The translations under genes and the position numbers were made by a program. Under the pieces are notes generated by a model. That model did no database searches, had not been told where the DNA came from, and worked only from the letters and a program-made list of their open reading frames with translations. A DNA stretch of 64,000 bases from SXOA01 sp046593355. GTDB lineage: Bacteria > Planctomycetota > Planctomycetia > Pirellulales > Pirellulaceae. Every line of letters begins with the position of its first letter. Position 1 is the stretch's first letter. Location of the stretch: positions 82,009-146,008 of the forward strand of contig JBKJNY010000155.1 in the NCBI GenBank assembly GCA_046593355.1, written 5' to 3'. Positions 34,256 through 42,185 of this stretch are shown in pieces.

Positions 34256-34281
34256 CACGCCCACGCAAAGCCGTGGGCGTG
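34256..34281. repeat. 26-bp palindromic repeat, copy 2
   Basis: Same palindrome as at 9797-9822, reverse orientation, just upstream (in minus-strand sense) of the tRNA. Confidence 0.7.
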
Positions 34282-34372
34282 CCACCCTGTAAGGAAGACC
34301 CGGTCAATTCTACGCAGTCATGGGGACGCGCCAACCCGGCGGCTGGTTCGGTTGGAGATCAATCGGAGCGCG

Positions 34373-35047
34373 CTAACTGCCCCGTCTCTGTTTGTTGGCG
34401 ACCGCAAACGAGAGCTGTTCAAGCTCAATGGCCAGGTCGACCCCTTCCAGGTTGATGTGCTTGGGGACGGCAATGGTGACGGGGGCGAAGTTGAGAATCC
34501 CTTCAATCCCGGCAGCAACCAAGGCATCCGCGACCTTTTGAGCCGAGGGAGACGGCACGGCGATAATGGCCAGGCGAATGCCCAATTGGGGGACGATCTC
34601 GATGATGCGATCAAGATGATAGACCGGGATGCCTTCAAACTGTTTGTTGATTTTGGCCTCGTCGACGTCGAAGGCGCACGCAATCTCAAACCCCTGGTGG
34701 GTGAAGCCGCGGTAGCCCAGCAGGGCCCTGCCAAGGTTTCCCAGGCCAATCATGGCGATGGGCCAGCGCTCGTTGGTTCCCAGAATGTCCTTGATCCGGG
34801 TCATGAGCTCGCTGCAACGGTAGCCGATGCCGGGATAGCCGAACTGGCCGAAGTAGGCCAGGTCTTTACGCACCTGCGCGTCCGTAAACTCAAGCAGCTT
34901 GCCGAGTTGCGTGGAGCTGGTCGTCTCGTTCCCGTCCCGCACCAGGCGCTGCAATTCCCGCAGGTAAAGGCTCAGTCGATTGATGACGGCCTTGGGGACG
35001 CGCCCCAGCGTGGTGGAATCAGCCGGCTTGTCGTGGGGCTGCGTCAT
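34373..35047 (-). CDS. rex: Redox-sensing transcriptional repressor Rex
   Basis: 224 residues, full length. N-terminal winged helix (VPKAVINRLSLYLRELQRLV, STQLGKLLEFTDAQVRKDLA, YFGQFGYPGIGY) and a Rossmann NADH domain (AMIGLGNLGRALLGYRGF, ACAFDVDEAKINKQFEG). Rex binds DNA when NADH/NAD+ is low and releases it when the ratio rises, controlling fermentation and respiration genes. I found no Rex operator (TTGTGAA...TTCACAA) nearby, so its targets lie elsewhere. Confidence 0.96.
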   Translation of the reverse strand: MTQPHDKPADSTTLGRVPKAVINRLSLYLRELQRLVRDGNETTSSTQLGKLLEFTDAQVRKDLAYFGQFGYPGIGYRCSELMTRIKDILGTNERWPIAMIGLGNLGRALLGYRGFTHQGFEIACAFDVDEAKINKQFEGIPVYHLDRIIEIVPQLGIRLAIIAVPSPSAQKVADALVAAGIEGILNFAPVTIAVPKHINLEGVDLAIELEQLSFAVANKQRRGS

Positions 35048-35185
35048 GTCGGCCGGGCAGATGGAGATTATTTCTAACGTGCTGGGTTCTTCGGCCTATT
35101 CTACGTTTCCTGCCGCCTCGCTCCAAGGACGCCGCGCGTCTTCCAGAGATTCCGCACGGGCGTTTCTGCGAACCCAAAGCGCGTG

Positions 35186-35213
35186 AAAAAAGCCGCTCCC
35201 ACGGGGGAGCGGC
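35186..35213 (-). terminator. Rho-independent terminator of the pseudopilin gene
   Basis: Stem GCCGCTCCC/GGGAGCGGC with a 4-base loop followed on the minus strand by TTTTTT, 67 bases after the stop. Confidence 0.85.
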
Positions 35214-35279
35214 AGTTTCAAGCGACGTGAAGTCAGCGAACGACTCTACGGGTATCCCACCCTATCGATACCTAACCGT

Positions 35280-35735
35280 TTACTTGGTGTAGTCGACAGC
35301 GCTGAAGATATTGCCGTTGGCCTTGTTGTAAATCCAGCCGAAAGCCGCATCGTTGGCGGTCGGGTCGGCCGTCACCACTTTCAGGAGGTTTTGCACGGCC
35401 GGGTTGACGACGGCGGTGTTGTTCGGAATGGCTTGCAGGTAGGGGCCAATAGTCGGCGTGCCCGTCGTGGTGCCGTCGGCGTTGGTCTTGCCCACGAGCT
35501 GGGCGGTAATGGCCGCGGCGTCGGCTCCGGTGGGGTTCAGGCCACCGTGCTGGGCCCTGTAGATCGCAATTTGCGACCGGAAGGTATTCAGGTTGAACAG
35601 CGACGTGCTGTTCTTGGCGTCGTTGGTCGAATCGGAAAACTGCGGAATTACCGCGGCGGCCAGGATCGCAAGGATCACGACCACAATCAAGATTTCTACG
35701 AGCGTAAACGCTGAGCGACGAGACATACGAGACAT
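35280..35735 (-). CDS. Type II secretion/type IV pilin-like pseudopilin
   Basis: 151 residues from ATG 35735 with GAGGG about 11 bases upstream; a second ATG three codons on is possible. The N-terminus is a prepilin methylation motif, MSRMSRRSAFTLVEILIVVV, cleaved between Ala and Phe by prepilin peptidase; the usual Gly at -1 is replaced by Ala. The hydrophobic helix is followed by a short beta domain (IGPYLQAIPNNTAVVNPAVQ). It is probably a component of a secretion pseudopilus or pilus. It is alone here; no other secretion genes are nearby. It has its own terminator. Confidence 0.88.
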   Translation of the reverse strand: MSRMSRRSAFTLVEILIVVVILAILAAAVIPQFSDSTNDAKNSTSLFNLNTFRSQIAIYRAQHGGLNPTGADAAAITAQLVGKTNADGTTTGTPTIGPYLQAIPNNTAVVNPAVQNLLKVVTADPTANDAAFGWIYNKANGNIFSAVDYTK

Positions 35736-36419
35736 AAGGTTGGTGCCCTCACTGTGCTGGCCTGCGGAAGTCGTCCAAGGAGTCAATGGCTCCCACTGGT
35801 GTCTTCCGCGTGTGGTTGATTCGGTGCTTGAAACTTCCGGTACTTCTCTGGCGACCTGACGTAACTGGCTGATGCTGCCGGTTGCCGTCTGTCGCCGGAC
35901 AATTGCCGTCAGAGATTTCTAGGTTGCAGTGCGGTGCGCGTCAAAAAAGACAAGGCGATTTCTGAATTCCGAGCAAGAAAGTTTCTGCCGCCCCTCGCCG
36001 TTGCACCCCCTCATCGCTCACTCAGCCGGGCCAAACCGGCATGCTAGCTACGATTCGTACTCCCCTCCCATTCTGAATAATCGCGCTATTGTTTCCCTAA
36101 ACTGTTTGCCCGTAATTAGTTAGCTAATTAGTCTCGCCACGTTAACGAAAAAACCCTTCGCTACCGATGCTTTTTCTCCAGTCCGCCTATTACAGCCCGC
36201 TAGCCCAGTTTGACGATGTATCTCTCAACCGGTCCCTGCGCCGGCAAGCTGCGCGCTTGCCAGGAGCAGTTGAGGATTACGCGGCCAAAGCCTGCCTGAC
36301 ATGAGTCTGCGGGTTGCACCGGATGTGAGCCAAGTAGACCGGGATACCCCGCATTGGCGATTCCATCGCCAGACCAGATGCACCACTTCCACGTTCGAAC
36401 AGCAGTGAAGGAGAAGCAA
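35736..36419. other. Divergent intergenic region of 684 bases
   Basis: Between the pseudopilin and YTV genes, which diverge. I see no gene. The AT-richer middle holds a palindrome TAATTAGTTAGCTAATTA at 36113-36130, which could be a regulator site or part of a promoter. No -10/-35 pair is convincing. Confidence 0.5.
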
Positions 36420-38057
36420 ATGAAGACCCTGTTGGGTATTCCCGTGATGGCGGTCTTGATGACCGTGATCGCCGCGAACACCACCCAGGCCGCCTGTTGC
36501 GGCGCCGTCAGCTACAAGCATGTCGGCTGCACAGACCCGGTCAGCTATGGCTGCGCCAAGCAGCAATGCCACACCGTGATGAAGACCTGCCGCGAGGTCG
36601 TGTACGAGAAGCAGTCTTATACCTGCTATAAGAACTGCTACAACACGACCTACGAGGACAAGGTCATCGATTGCGTGAAGAACGTCCGCGAGACCCATTA
36701 TCGCGAATGCTCGTACACCGTCTGCAAGCCGGTCTACGAAACCCACTACCGCACTTGCAACTACACCGTTTGCAAGCCGGTTTGGGAAACCAAGACCAAG
36801 GACGTCTGCTACACCGTTTGCAAGCCGGTCTACGAAACCAAGACCCGCTGCGTCACGGTCTGCAAGCCGGTCTGGGAAACCAAGACCCGCGACATTTGCT
36901 ACACCGTCTGCAAGCCGGTTTGGGAAACCAAGACCCGCGAGATTTGCTACACGGTGTGCAAGCCCGTCTGGGAAACCAAGACCCGGGACATCTGCTACAC
37001 CGTTTGCAAGCCGGTCTACGAGACCAAGACCCGCGAATACTGCTACACGGTCTGCAAGCCGGTCTACGAGACGAAAACGCGGACCTACTGCGTCAACGTC
37101 TGCAAGCCGGTGTACGAGACCTGCTCGCGGGAAGTCTGCCAGACGATCTGCAAACCGGTTCACTACACCAAGGACGTGACGGTCTGCTCCGGCCACTGGG
37201 ACACCCAGGTGACCGAGTGCCCCGGAGCCTGCGTTCGCAAGCGCGTCCGCGAGCCCGGCTGCTGGACTTGGGATCCCTGTTGCTGCCGCTGCGTCTATAC
37301 GCCCGGCTGCTGCAAGATCGTGGAGTGCCAACTGCCGCCGCGGCAGATCTGCAAGAAGATCTGGGTGCCGTCGACCGAGGTCAAGACCATCAACTGCGTC
37401 CGGTATGAACGGGAAGTGGTCCGCAAGACCGTTCCGTACACCACCTGCCGCATGGTCAGCGAGACCCAGCAGCGGACCTGCAACTACACGGTCTGCCACA
37501 TGGTTCCCGAAACCAAGACCCGCACCTGCACCTACCAGGTTTGCCACATGGTCCCCCAGACCGTGCACAAGACCTGCACGTACAAGGTGTGCCACATGGT
37601 CAAGGAGAACAAGACCCGCACCTGCAGCTACCAGGTCTGCCACATGGTCCCCCAGACCGTGCACAAGACCTGCAGCTACCGGGTTTGCCACATGGTCCCG
37701 GAAACCAAGACCTGCACGTACCGGGTTTGCCACATGGAACGGCAGACCTGCACCAAGCAGGTTTGCTACCGCGTCTGCCACATGGAAAAGCAGTGCGTGA
37801 GCAAGCAGGTGCCGTACACCACTTGTCGCATGGTCCCCACCACCTGCGTCAAGCGGATCCCGTACTGCGTCTGCAAGCCGGTCCACTACACCAGCACCAT
37901 CAAGGTCCCCCACACGACCTGCACGAAGGTGCCGTATGAAGTGACCCGCTGCGTCCCCCGCGTGGTCTGCAAGCAAGTGCCGGTGCAGGTCTGCTGCCCC
38001 ACTCCCTGCTGCGACAACGGCTGCGGCCGGCGTCACGGTTGCAATTGCGGTTCGTAG
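36420..38057 (+). CDS. Cysteine-rich YTV-repeat secreted (cell-wall) protein
   Basis: 545 residues from ATG 36420, with AAGGAG six bases upstream. Signal peptide (MKTLLGIPVMAVLMTVIAAN, cleaved after TTQA). About 74 cysteines. The N-terminal half has some ten tandem units of the form CYTVCKPVWETKTRDI; a central segment is densely cysteine-rich (CWTWDPCCCRCVYTPGCC); the C-terminal half has about nine units of another type (TCTYQVCHMVPETKTR). This is the YTV motif described in Rhodopirellula baltica and found in planctomycete wall proteins, probably cross-linked by disulfides. The repeat DNA is nearly identical from unit to unit, so copy number may vary. A strong terminator follows. Confidence 0.9.
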   Translation: MKTLLGIPVMAVLMTVIAANTTQAACCGAVSYKHVGCTDPVSYGCAKQQCHTVMKTCREVVYEKQSYTCYKNCYNTTYEDKVIDCVKNVRETHYRECSYTVCKPVYETHYRTCNYTVCKPVWETKTKDVCYTVCKPVYETKTRCVTVCKPVWETKTRDICYTVCKPVWETKTREICYTVCKPVWETKTRDICYTVCKPVYETKTREYCYTVCKPVYETKTRTYCVNVCKPVYETCSREVCQTICKPVHYTKDVTVCSGHWDTQVTECPGACVRKRVREPGCWTWDPCCCRCVYTPGCCKIVECQLPPRQICKKIWVPSTEVKTINCVRYEREVVRKTVPYTTCRMVSETQQRTCNYTVCHMVPETKTRTCTYQVCHMVPQTVHKTCTYKVCHMVKENKTRTCSYQVCHMVPQTVHKTCSYRVCHMVPETKTCTYRVCHMERQTCTKQVCYRVCHMEKQCVSKQVPYTTCRMVPTTCVKRIPYCVCKPVHYTSTIKVPHTTCTKVPYEVTRCVPRVVCKQVPVQVCCPTPCCDNGCGRRHGCNCGS

Positions 38058-38118
38058 GTTGGAAGCCTCCTTTCGCTGGTCGGATGCCGGCGCGAAGGAC
38101 ATCTGGTCTGGCTTAAAC

Positions 38119-38162
38119 CCCGGCGACCCGGTTCAGGATGAACCGGGCCGCCGGTTTTTTTT
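38119..38162 (+). terminator. Rho-independent terminator of the YTV gene
   Basis: Nested stem: outer CCGGCG/CGCCGG and inner CCCGGTTCA/TGAACCGGG with a 3-base loop, then eight T. About 60 bases after the stop. Confidence 0.95.
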
Positions 38163-38165
38163 GTA

Positions 38166-38189
38166 GGTGGGGTAGGCTTCCAGCCTGCC
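38166..38189. repeat. 24-bp dispersed repeat, copy 2 (inverted)
   Basis: GGTGGGGTAGGCTTCCAGCC plus four bases, the reverse complement of 29298-29321. Confidence 0.7.
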
Positions 38190-38195
38190 CAGCAC

Positions 38196-38230
38196 CTCCC
38201 TCTCCCTCTGTGAGAGGGCCGGGGTGAGGG
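38196..38230. repeat. Palindromic CTCTCCC/GGGAGAGGGCCGGGGTGAGGG repeat, copy 1
   Basis: About 35 bases, with a CCCTCTC-loop-GAGAGGG stem followed by CCGGGGTGAGGG. Two more copies are inside the coding gene at 49175-49210 and 49478-49512. Confidence 0.7.
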
Positions 38231-38564
38231 TCTTGAGTCGATCCTAGCGTTCCATCCTCCCCTTAACCCCCCCGCCCCATCCCTCCTCCCCGCGCGATAA
38301 CCTCCTGCCCCGCCTCCCGTGATACCGGTTTTCGCGATACAGTTTCGATACATGCTGTATCACCGCCACGCTTGCAACTCATTACCCCAGCACAACTTAT
38401 GGCAAAGCACCACTCGCTTCCACCCCGTAACACGGCCCCTTCTTGATACACCCAAAGCCCCCATCATTCCGGGGGATGTATCAGCGATTTGATAACCTGT
38501 TTTTCAAACACACTTACGCAATCGCCCAGCCTCTTAACGGCACATTTACTTCCCTTACAACCGA

Positions 38565-38579
38565 CTTGTCAAAGAACAC
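38565..38579 (-). promoter_or_regulatory. boxA-like antitermination motif, element B
   Basis: GTGTTCTTTGACAAG on the minus strand; shares the 11-base core TTCTTTGACAA with 50572-50582 and nearly with 10137-10154. Confidence 0.5.
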
Positions 38580-38679
38580 GTTGGAGTCCCGCCTTCAGGC
38601 GGTCTTCCCTTCCGCCTGAAGGCGGGACTCCAGCCCCCTCCCTGGCCCTCGCGCGCAGCTCCGCCGATTACTATACGTA

Positions 38680-38708
38680 AGTTTAGATAACTAGGTTGGC
38701 ACAGTCAA
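38680..38708 (-). promoter_or_regulatory. Sigma-70-type promoter of element B
   Basis: TTGACT-17-TAAACT, identical hexamers and spacing to element A. Confidence 0.55.
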
Positions 38709-38719
38709 TAGGTAGTCAC

Positions 38720-38743
38720 AAAAAAAAAGTTACAACTTTTTTT
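38720..38743 (-). terminator. Possible terminator of the restriction remnant
   Basis: AAAAAAAGTT-(3 bases)-AACTTTTTTT palindrome; on the minus strand the right half is a run of nine T. The stem is A/T only and therefore weak. Confidence 0.4.
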
Positions 38744-38788
38744 GCACGCCGGTGCGACGGTCCCCGTGAGACGGAGCACTGCTCCGTC

Positions 38789-39741
38789 CTACGCGTCCTT
38801 ATACTCCCGAAAACCCTCCAGCAACGCCCCGAACGTCGCCGGGTGATACCGCTCAAAGCTCTCCTCGTCGACGTAGATGAAGTCGTAGCGGACGGCGGAC
38901 TGCACGCGGTTCACGTCCTCGCACCACTGCCGCAGCCGGGCCAGCTTCAGCGGCACGTCCAGGTCTTCCCGCCCCTTTACCTCCACAATCACGATCAGCC
39001 TGGCCGACACCTTGACGAAGAAATCAGGATAGTAATTCGAGATCCCTCCGTCCGCGTTGACGTAATCGAGCTTGAAACCCACCGCGATATAGTTCTTGCC
39101 GTAGGAGACAATGTCGGGGCAGCCTTCCAGAAAATCCGCAAATTCCAGCTCCAAGCCCGAGTCCCCGACAATCCGGTTGAACACGCTCTTCTTGGGAACC
39201 AGATAGCCCTGCTCCTTCATGATGAACGGCCGCGTCTGCCGCAGCTTGATGGTGTCCCTGATCTGGGCGTCCCCCTTGTCCTGCACGGTCAGGGCGTTGA
39301 TCCCCTTCTTAAAGGTCTCGATCAACGTCTTCGTGGCCGCCAGCTCCGACAAATTGCGGAGCGTGTTCGGGTGCTCCAGCTCGACTTCCCGTCCAAAGAG
39401 CCGGTTCTGCACGAACTGCTTGACCTTGCCATACAGCACGTCGTAGCCGCTGACGAGCCGCAGGTCTTTCATCACGGCCCTCGCAAAATAGCCGAGCACG
39501 CTCCGGTAATCGGCCACGCCGGCTGCGTCCAGGATCGTCGTGTGCGTGACTTCGCCGGTGGTAATGTCCTTGAAGACGATCTCCCGCTGCTCTTCGCCCG
39601 AGAATTCCTGATAGACGACACTCTGGCTTCCCAGGGAAGATTGACCGGGCCAACCCCGACCAGCCGGCCCGCTTTCTTACCGTGGAAGGTGGCAAAGCCG
39701 TCGGTTTTCTCGGCACGATAGGCCCGCAGAATCAAAGTCAA
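38789..39741 (-). pseudogene. Remnant: methyltransferase 3' end joined to restriction-subunit C-terminus
   Basis: Reading from 39741 downward, the first frame gives LTLILRAYRAEKTDGFATFH and KKAGRLVGVGPVNLP, which looks like the C-terminal part of a large type III-like modification methyltransferase. At about 39637 the sense shifts to another frame (QSVVYQEFSGEEQREIVFKD) that continues without a stop to 38789 and resembles the C-terminal third of a type III restriction (Res) subunit, including the nuclease-like part with YYPDFFVKVSARLIVIVEVK. A shorter in-frame start exists at 39517. The helicase domains are missing. The junction reflects an internal deletion between the two genes; non-functional as a restriction enzyme. 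Confidence 0.7.
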
Positions 39742-39765
39742 GGATCGCAGCTCAAGCGATAGCCT

Positions 39766-40188
39766 TCAGGACATTTCATCCGACAACAGCACGACGAACC
39801 CCTCCTGCGCGAAATGATAGTCGTGAGTGAGAACTTCGTACAAATTGCGATCTCGCATCGTTTCCATCGAGATGCAATCGGTCAGACTGAATTCCTTGTC
39901 AAGGCGCGATTCGTAAAGCCGAATACCCCGAAGAAACGAATCGCGCGTTTGTGGAATCACTGTCACATTCGGGTTCGCGAGGACAGCTCGCACTAGCCGC
40001 ACGGCTGTCTTTCGCATGTCAGCGCCGTAGCCGGAAAAGAACGCCAGAACCTCGACCAAAACCTCATCAGTTGTGATGAGATGAGTCGGACCGAGCTTTG
40101 GTCCCATCGCTTTGGCCGCCGCATGCCTCTGATCGCGTGGATTTGCCAACGCGATCCAGTACCACGCATCGGCAAAGACCGCTTTCAT
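39766..40188 (-). CDS. PIN-domain protein (toxin-like)
   Basis: 140 residues from ATG 40188, which overlaps the stop of the upstream 305-residue gene (ATGA); the frame is open further up but that part is antiphase. PIN motifs: VFADAWYWIALANPRDQRHA (D7), LITTDEVLVEVLAFFSGYG, FSLTDCISMETM and VLTHDYHFAQEGF. Likely a Mg-dependent RNase. It lies between two broken parts of a modification methylase, so it probably arrived with its neighbour. Confidence 0.85.
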   Translation of the reverse strand: MKAVFADAWYWIALANPRDQRHAAAKAMGPKLGPTHLITTDEVLVEVLAFFSGYGADMRKTAVRLVRAVLANPNVTVIPQTRDSFLRGIRLYESRLDKEFSLTDCISMETMRDRNLYEVLTHDYHFAQEGFVVLLSDEMS

Positions 40189-41102
40189 CGGTTGACCTCG
40201 CGCGATCCGTGTATGTAGAAGTCGTGGCGGTCCGCACCGTCCACCGGCAGCATTGCAAACTGCTCGTCGGGGGTGTCGGCTAGGATTTCTGCGAACACGT
40301 CCCAAATTGGCTTGGCTGAAGAATCGAATGGCCTTTCGCCACTTGAGAAAAGACTTACCTCTGTCACCTGAGTGACCTTGCGCACCTGCCCATCGGCACC
40401 AAACTGTCCCCGACCGACCACTCGCAGCTTGGCGGTCGTATGCTGCTTGAGCGCACTGGTGATGATGTCTTCGTCTTCAAGTCTGAATGCTGCCTCGATT
40501 TTCCGGCCATCGTTCAATTGAATCGTCATCAGCGGATTGCTGACTCGCGCCATAGTGACTTCACCGGTCAAATCAACAGCGTCTTCGTAGGGTGTTTCGA
40601 CCCACCGAGTCAGTTGCTCACGCACCGCAGCATCGTAGCGAACGCCGGATTCACGTTTGGCGGGACGCTGTTCGATCCATTCTTCGTCCCGCAGTGTCTT
40701 TCCGTATTCTTGAAACAACACGAGCAAGTGTTTGGGAAACTGTTCCGGCAATGGTAGATCATTTCCCGCGGCTTCAATCGTCTCTGCAACTAGGTTGACA
40801 GCATCATCCAACTCATCGTCATCCCAAAGTTGCTCACAATCGTCCGCGGTCAATACTCGTTCAAGTGGAATTGTTGCACAGTTGTCACGTACTTCGTAGA
40901 ACTTCATCGACAGCGAATCCTCGAAATTCTTTGGCAGGTTTTTACGGTCGGGATTATTGCGCCGCCACAATTCCTTGGCCACCTCCACGAGCAACGTCTT
41001 GAAACGAAGCAAGTCTGGCGTCACGTCCAGATCGACGCCGCCATCATCAAAACGACGTCCGTGAAACGAATGGTTGACCAAATTTCGATGGCTTTTTGTC
41101 AT
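40185..41102 (-). CDS. Hypothetical protein paired with a PIN-domain gene
   Basis: 305 residues from ATG 41102, with GGTAGGTG upstream; an ATG at 41126 adds eight residues. I do not recognise a family. The N-terminal half is helical and acidic (LRFKTLLVEVAKELWRRNNP, LDDAVNLVAETIEAAGNDLP). The C-terminal half has beta strands (EVTMARVSNPLMTIQLNDGR, LRVVGRGQFGADGQVRKVTQ). The four-base overlap with the PIN gene suggests co-translation, and an antitoxin or immunity role is possible, though it is much larger than usual antitoxins. Confidence 0.75.
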   Translation of the reverse strand: MTKSHRNLVNHSFHGRRFDDGGVDLDVTPDLLRFKTLLVEVAKELWRRNNPDRKNLPKNFEDSLSMKFYEVRDNCATIPLERVLTADDCEQLWDDDELDDAVNLVAETIEAAGNDLPLPEQFPKHLLVLFQEYGKTLRDEEWIEQRPAKRESGVRYDAAVREQLTRWVETPYEDAVDLTGEVTMARVSNPLMTIQLNDGRKIEAAFRLEDEDIITSALKQHTTAKLRVVGRGQFGADGQVRKVTQVTEVSLFSSGERPFDSSAKPIWDVFAEILADTPDEQFAMLPVDGADRHDFYIHGSREVNR

Positions 41103-41248
41103 TTTCGCACCTACCTGTTTCTCCATGTCTTCGGTGCAATTGGCACGCTGCCTTGAACAAACCCACTGTTTCCCATTCTATCTGGGTTTCGTACGAGAAA
41201 GTTGCAAATCAGATTCAGTCGCTCGTAGAGCAATCGAAATAGACAATT

Positions 41249-41749
41249 CTACTCCCACGTATCTCGGTAGGCGATTTCTTCGAGGATGCCGGGCTTTTTG
41301 GTGAACGTGTCGTCGCCGATCTCGATGTCCATGCTGAAGTCGGCCCCCACGTCGAACGGCGGGTCGATGTAGATCAGCTTCAGCCCGCCGGCCCGGTCGA
41401 TCTCGTCCCGTAGGGGGCCGTTCATGAGGGACGAGAGGATCAGCTTGTTGTCCCCCCAGATGAGCTTGTTCGTCCAGCCTTTGAGCTGCCGGCCGCGAGC
41501 GTCCAGGTCGAACAGCATCCCCTGCGGCTCTTTCCGCCCTTTGTCCGTTTCCGCCCGCGGCTCATCCACTTGCTCGATCACCTGAAACGGCAGCACGACG
41601 TTGCAGACTTCATTGGTCTTGCCGTTCCAAACCAGCTCCACCTCCCGCTTGTCTCCAAACAAAAGAAACCGGTACTTCTCCGGCAACGGCTTATCCGCCT
41701 CCAAAAACCGCAGCACCTCCTGCTTTTCGGTGTCGGTGAGTCGGGGCAT
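41249..41749 (-). pseudogene. N-terminal fragment of a type III-like DNA adenine methyltransferase
   Basis: 166 residues with ATG at 41749. The start MPRLTDTEKQEVLRFLEADK, LVWNGKTNEVCNVVLPFQVI, LKGWTNKLIWGDNKLILSSL and the motif IV LKLIYIDPPFDVGADFS belong to large (about 900-residue) site-specific adenine methylases. The sequence breaks directly after EEIAYRDTWE, where the family continues with Gly and the rest of the catalytic domain, and meets a TAG. The C-terminal end reappears beyond the PIN module (39650-39741). Confidence 0.85.
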
Positions 41750-42185
41750 GGGAGTGGTGAGTGGTGAGTGGTGAGATGGGCCGATTGTAAGCCTGCCCCC
41801 ATGCGGAAGACAGAGAGTAGGCCGCCACTCCCGTGGCGAGCCATCAGAGTGGACGTTGATGTGGCAAAAGAGCCTGTTGCCAGTTCAGTATCTTCCCTGC
41901 TGGCTCGCGAGAGGACTCGCGGCCTACTTTGCTCAAGGCGGGACTCCAGCGAATACCTGTCAGTGCCTTGTGGCAGCCGGGGGAGGCGGTAAAATCACAA
42001 GGTTATTGTTCTTTCATGGACTGCTGCCGGCGAGGGGCTGGAACGCTGTTTCCGGGCCCCACGCAAGGAGCGCAGCCACGTTGAAAAAGGGGTCAGGCAC
42101 TTTCGCCGCATTCCGTTTCAGCGTGGTAAATCACAAGTGGCTCGGAGCCAGACCCCTTTTTCAACGTGCTCTAAGGTGAAGGTCT
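41750..42185. other. Intergenic region with an inverted-repeat element
   Basis: Apart from the element at 42077-42168 I see only low-information sequence. Short open frames have no family resemblance. Confidence 0.55.
42077..42168. repeat. 92-bp element with GTTGAAAAAGGGGTC inverted ends
   Basis: Left end CACGTTGAAAAAGGGGTCAG, right end CAGACCCCTTTTTCAACGTG; 17 of the terminal bases are complementary. Resembles REP/MITE-like palindromes mobilised by RAYT transposases, but no transposase is in the window. It ends 17 bases before btaA. Confidence 0.75.

Larger units (their letters stand above)
38265..38708 (-). repeat. boxA-bearing dispersed non-coding element, copy B
   Basis: Minus strand: TTGACT (38703-38708), 17 bases, TAAACT (38680-38685), then boxA-like GTTCTTTGACAAG (38565-38579 region) and a long match to copy A, including the stretch around GCTGATACATCCCCCGG, and a GATACA-TGC-TGTATC palindrome (38347-38361 region). 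The distance between promoter and boxA is about 100 bases here and 270 in copy A. Confidence 0.7.
38058..38788. other. Gene-free interval of 731 bases
   Basis: Contains the YTV terminator (38119-38162), a 24-bp repeat (38166-38189), a palindromic CTCTCCC/GGGAGAG-type repeat (38196-38230), the boxA-bearing element B (38265-38708) and an A/T palindrome (38720-38743). No protein gene. Confidence 0.75.

Noticed and set aside
36700..37800. Tandem DNA repeats resembling a CRISPR array
   Set aside because: The period and variation follow codons of the YTV protein; there are no unique spacers, and the frame is open with a signal peptide and ribosome-binding site.
36225..38102. Long open frame opposite the YTV gene
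   Set aside because: Low-complexity mirror of the cysteine repeats (strings of ADxV/LGF), no start signal, and fully overlapped by a convincing gene.
38263..38451. Small protein in element B (minus strand)
   Set aside because: The frame is not preserved in element A despite strong nucleotide similarity.
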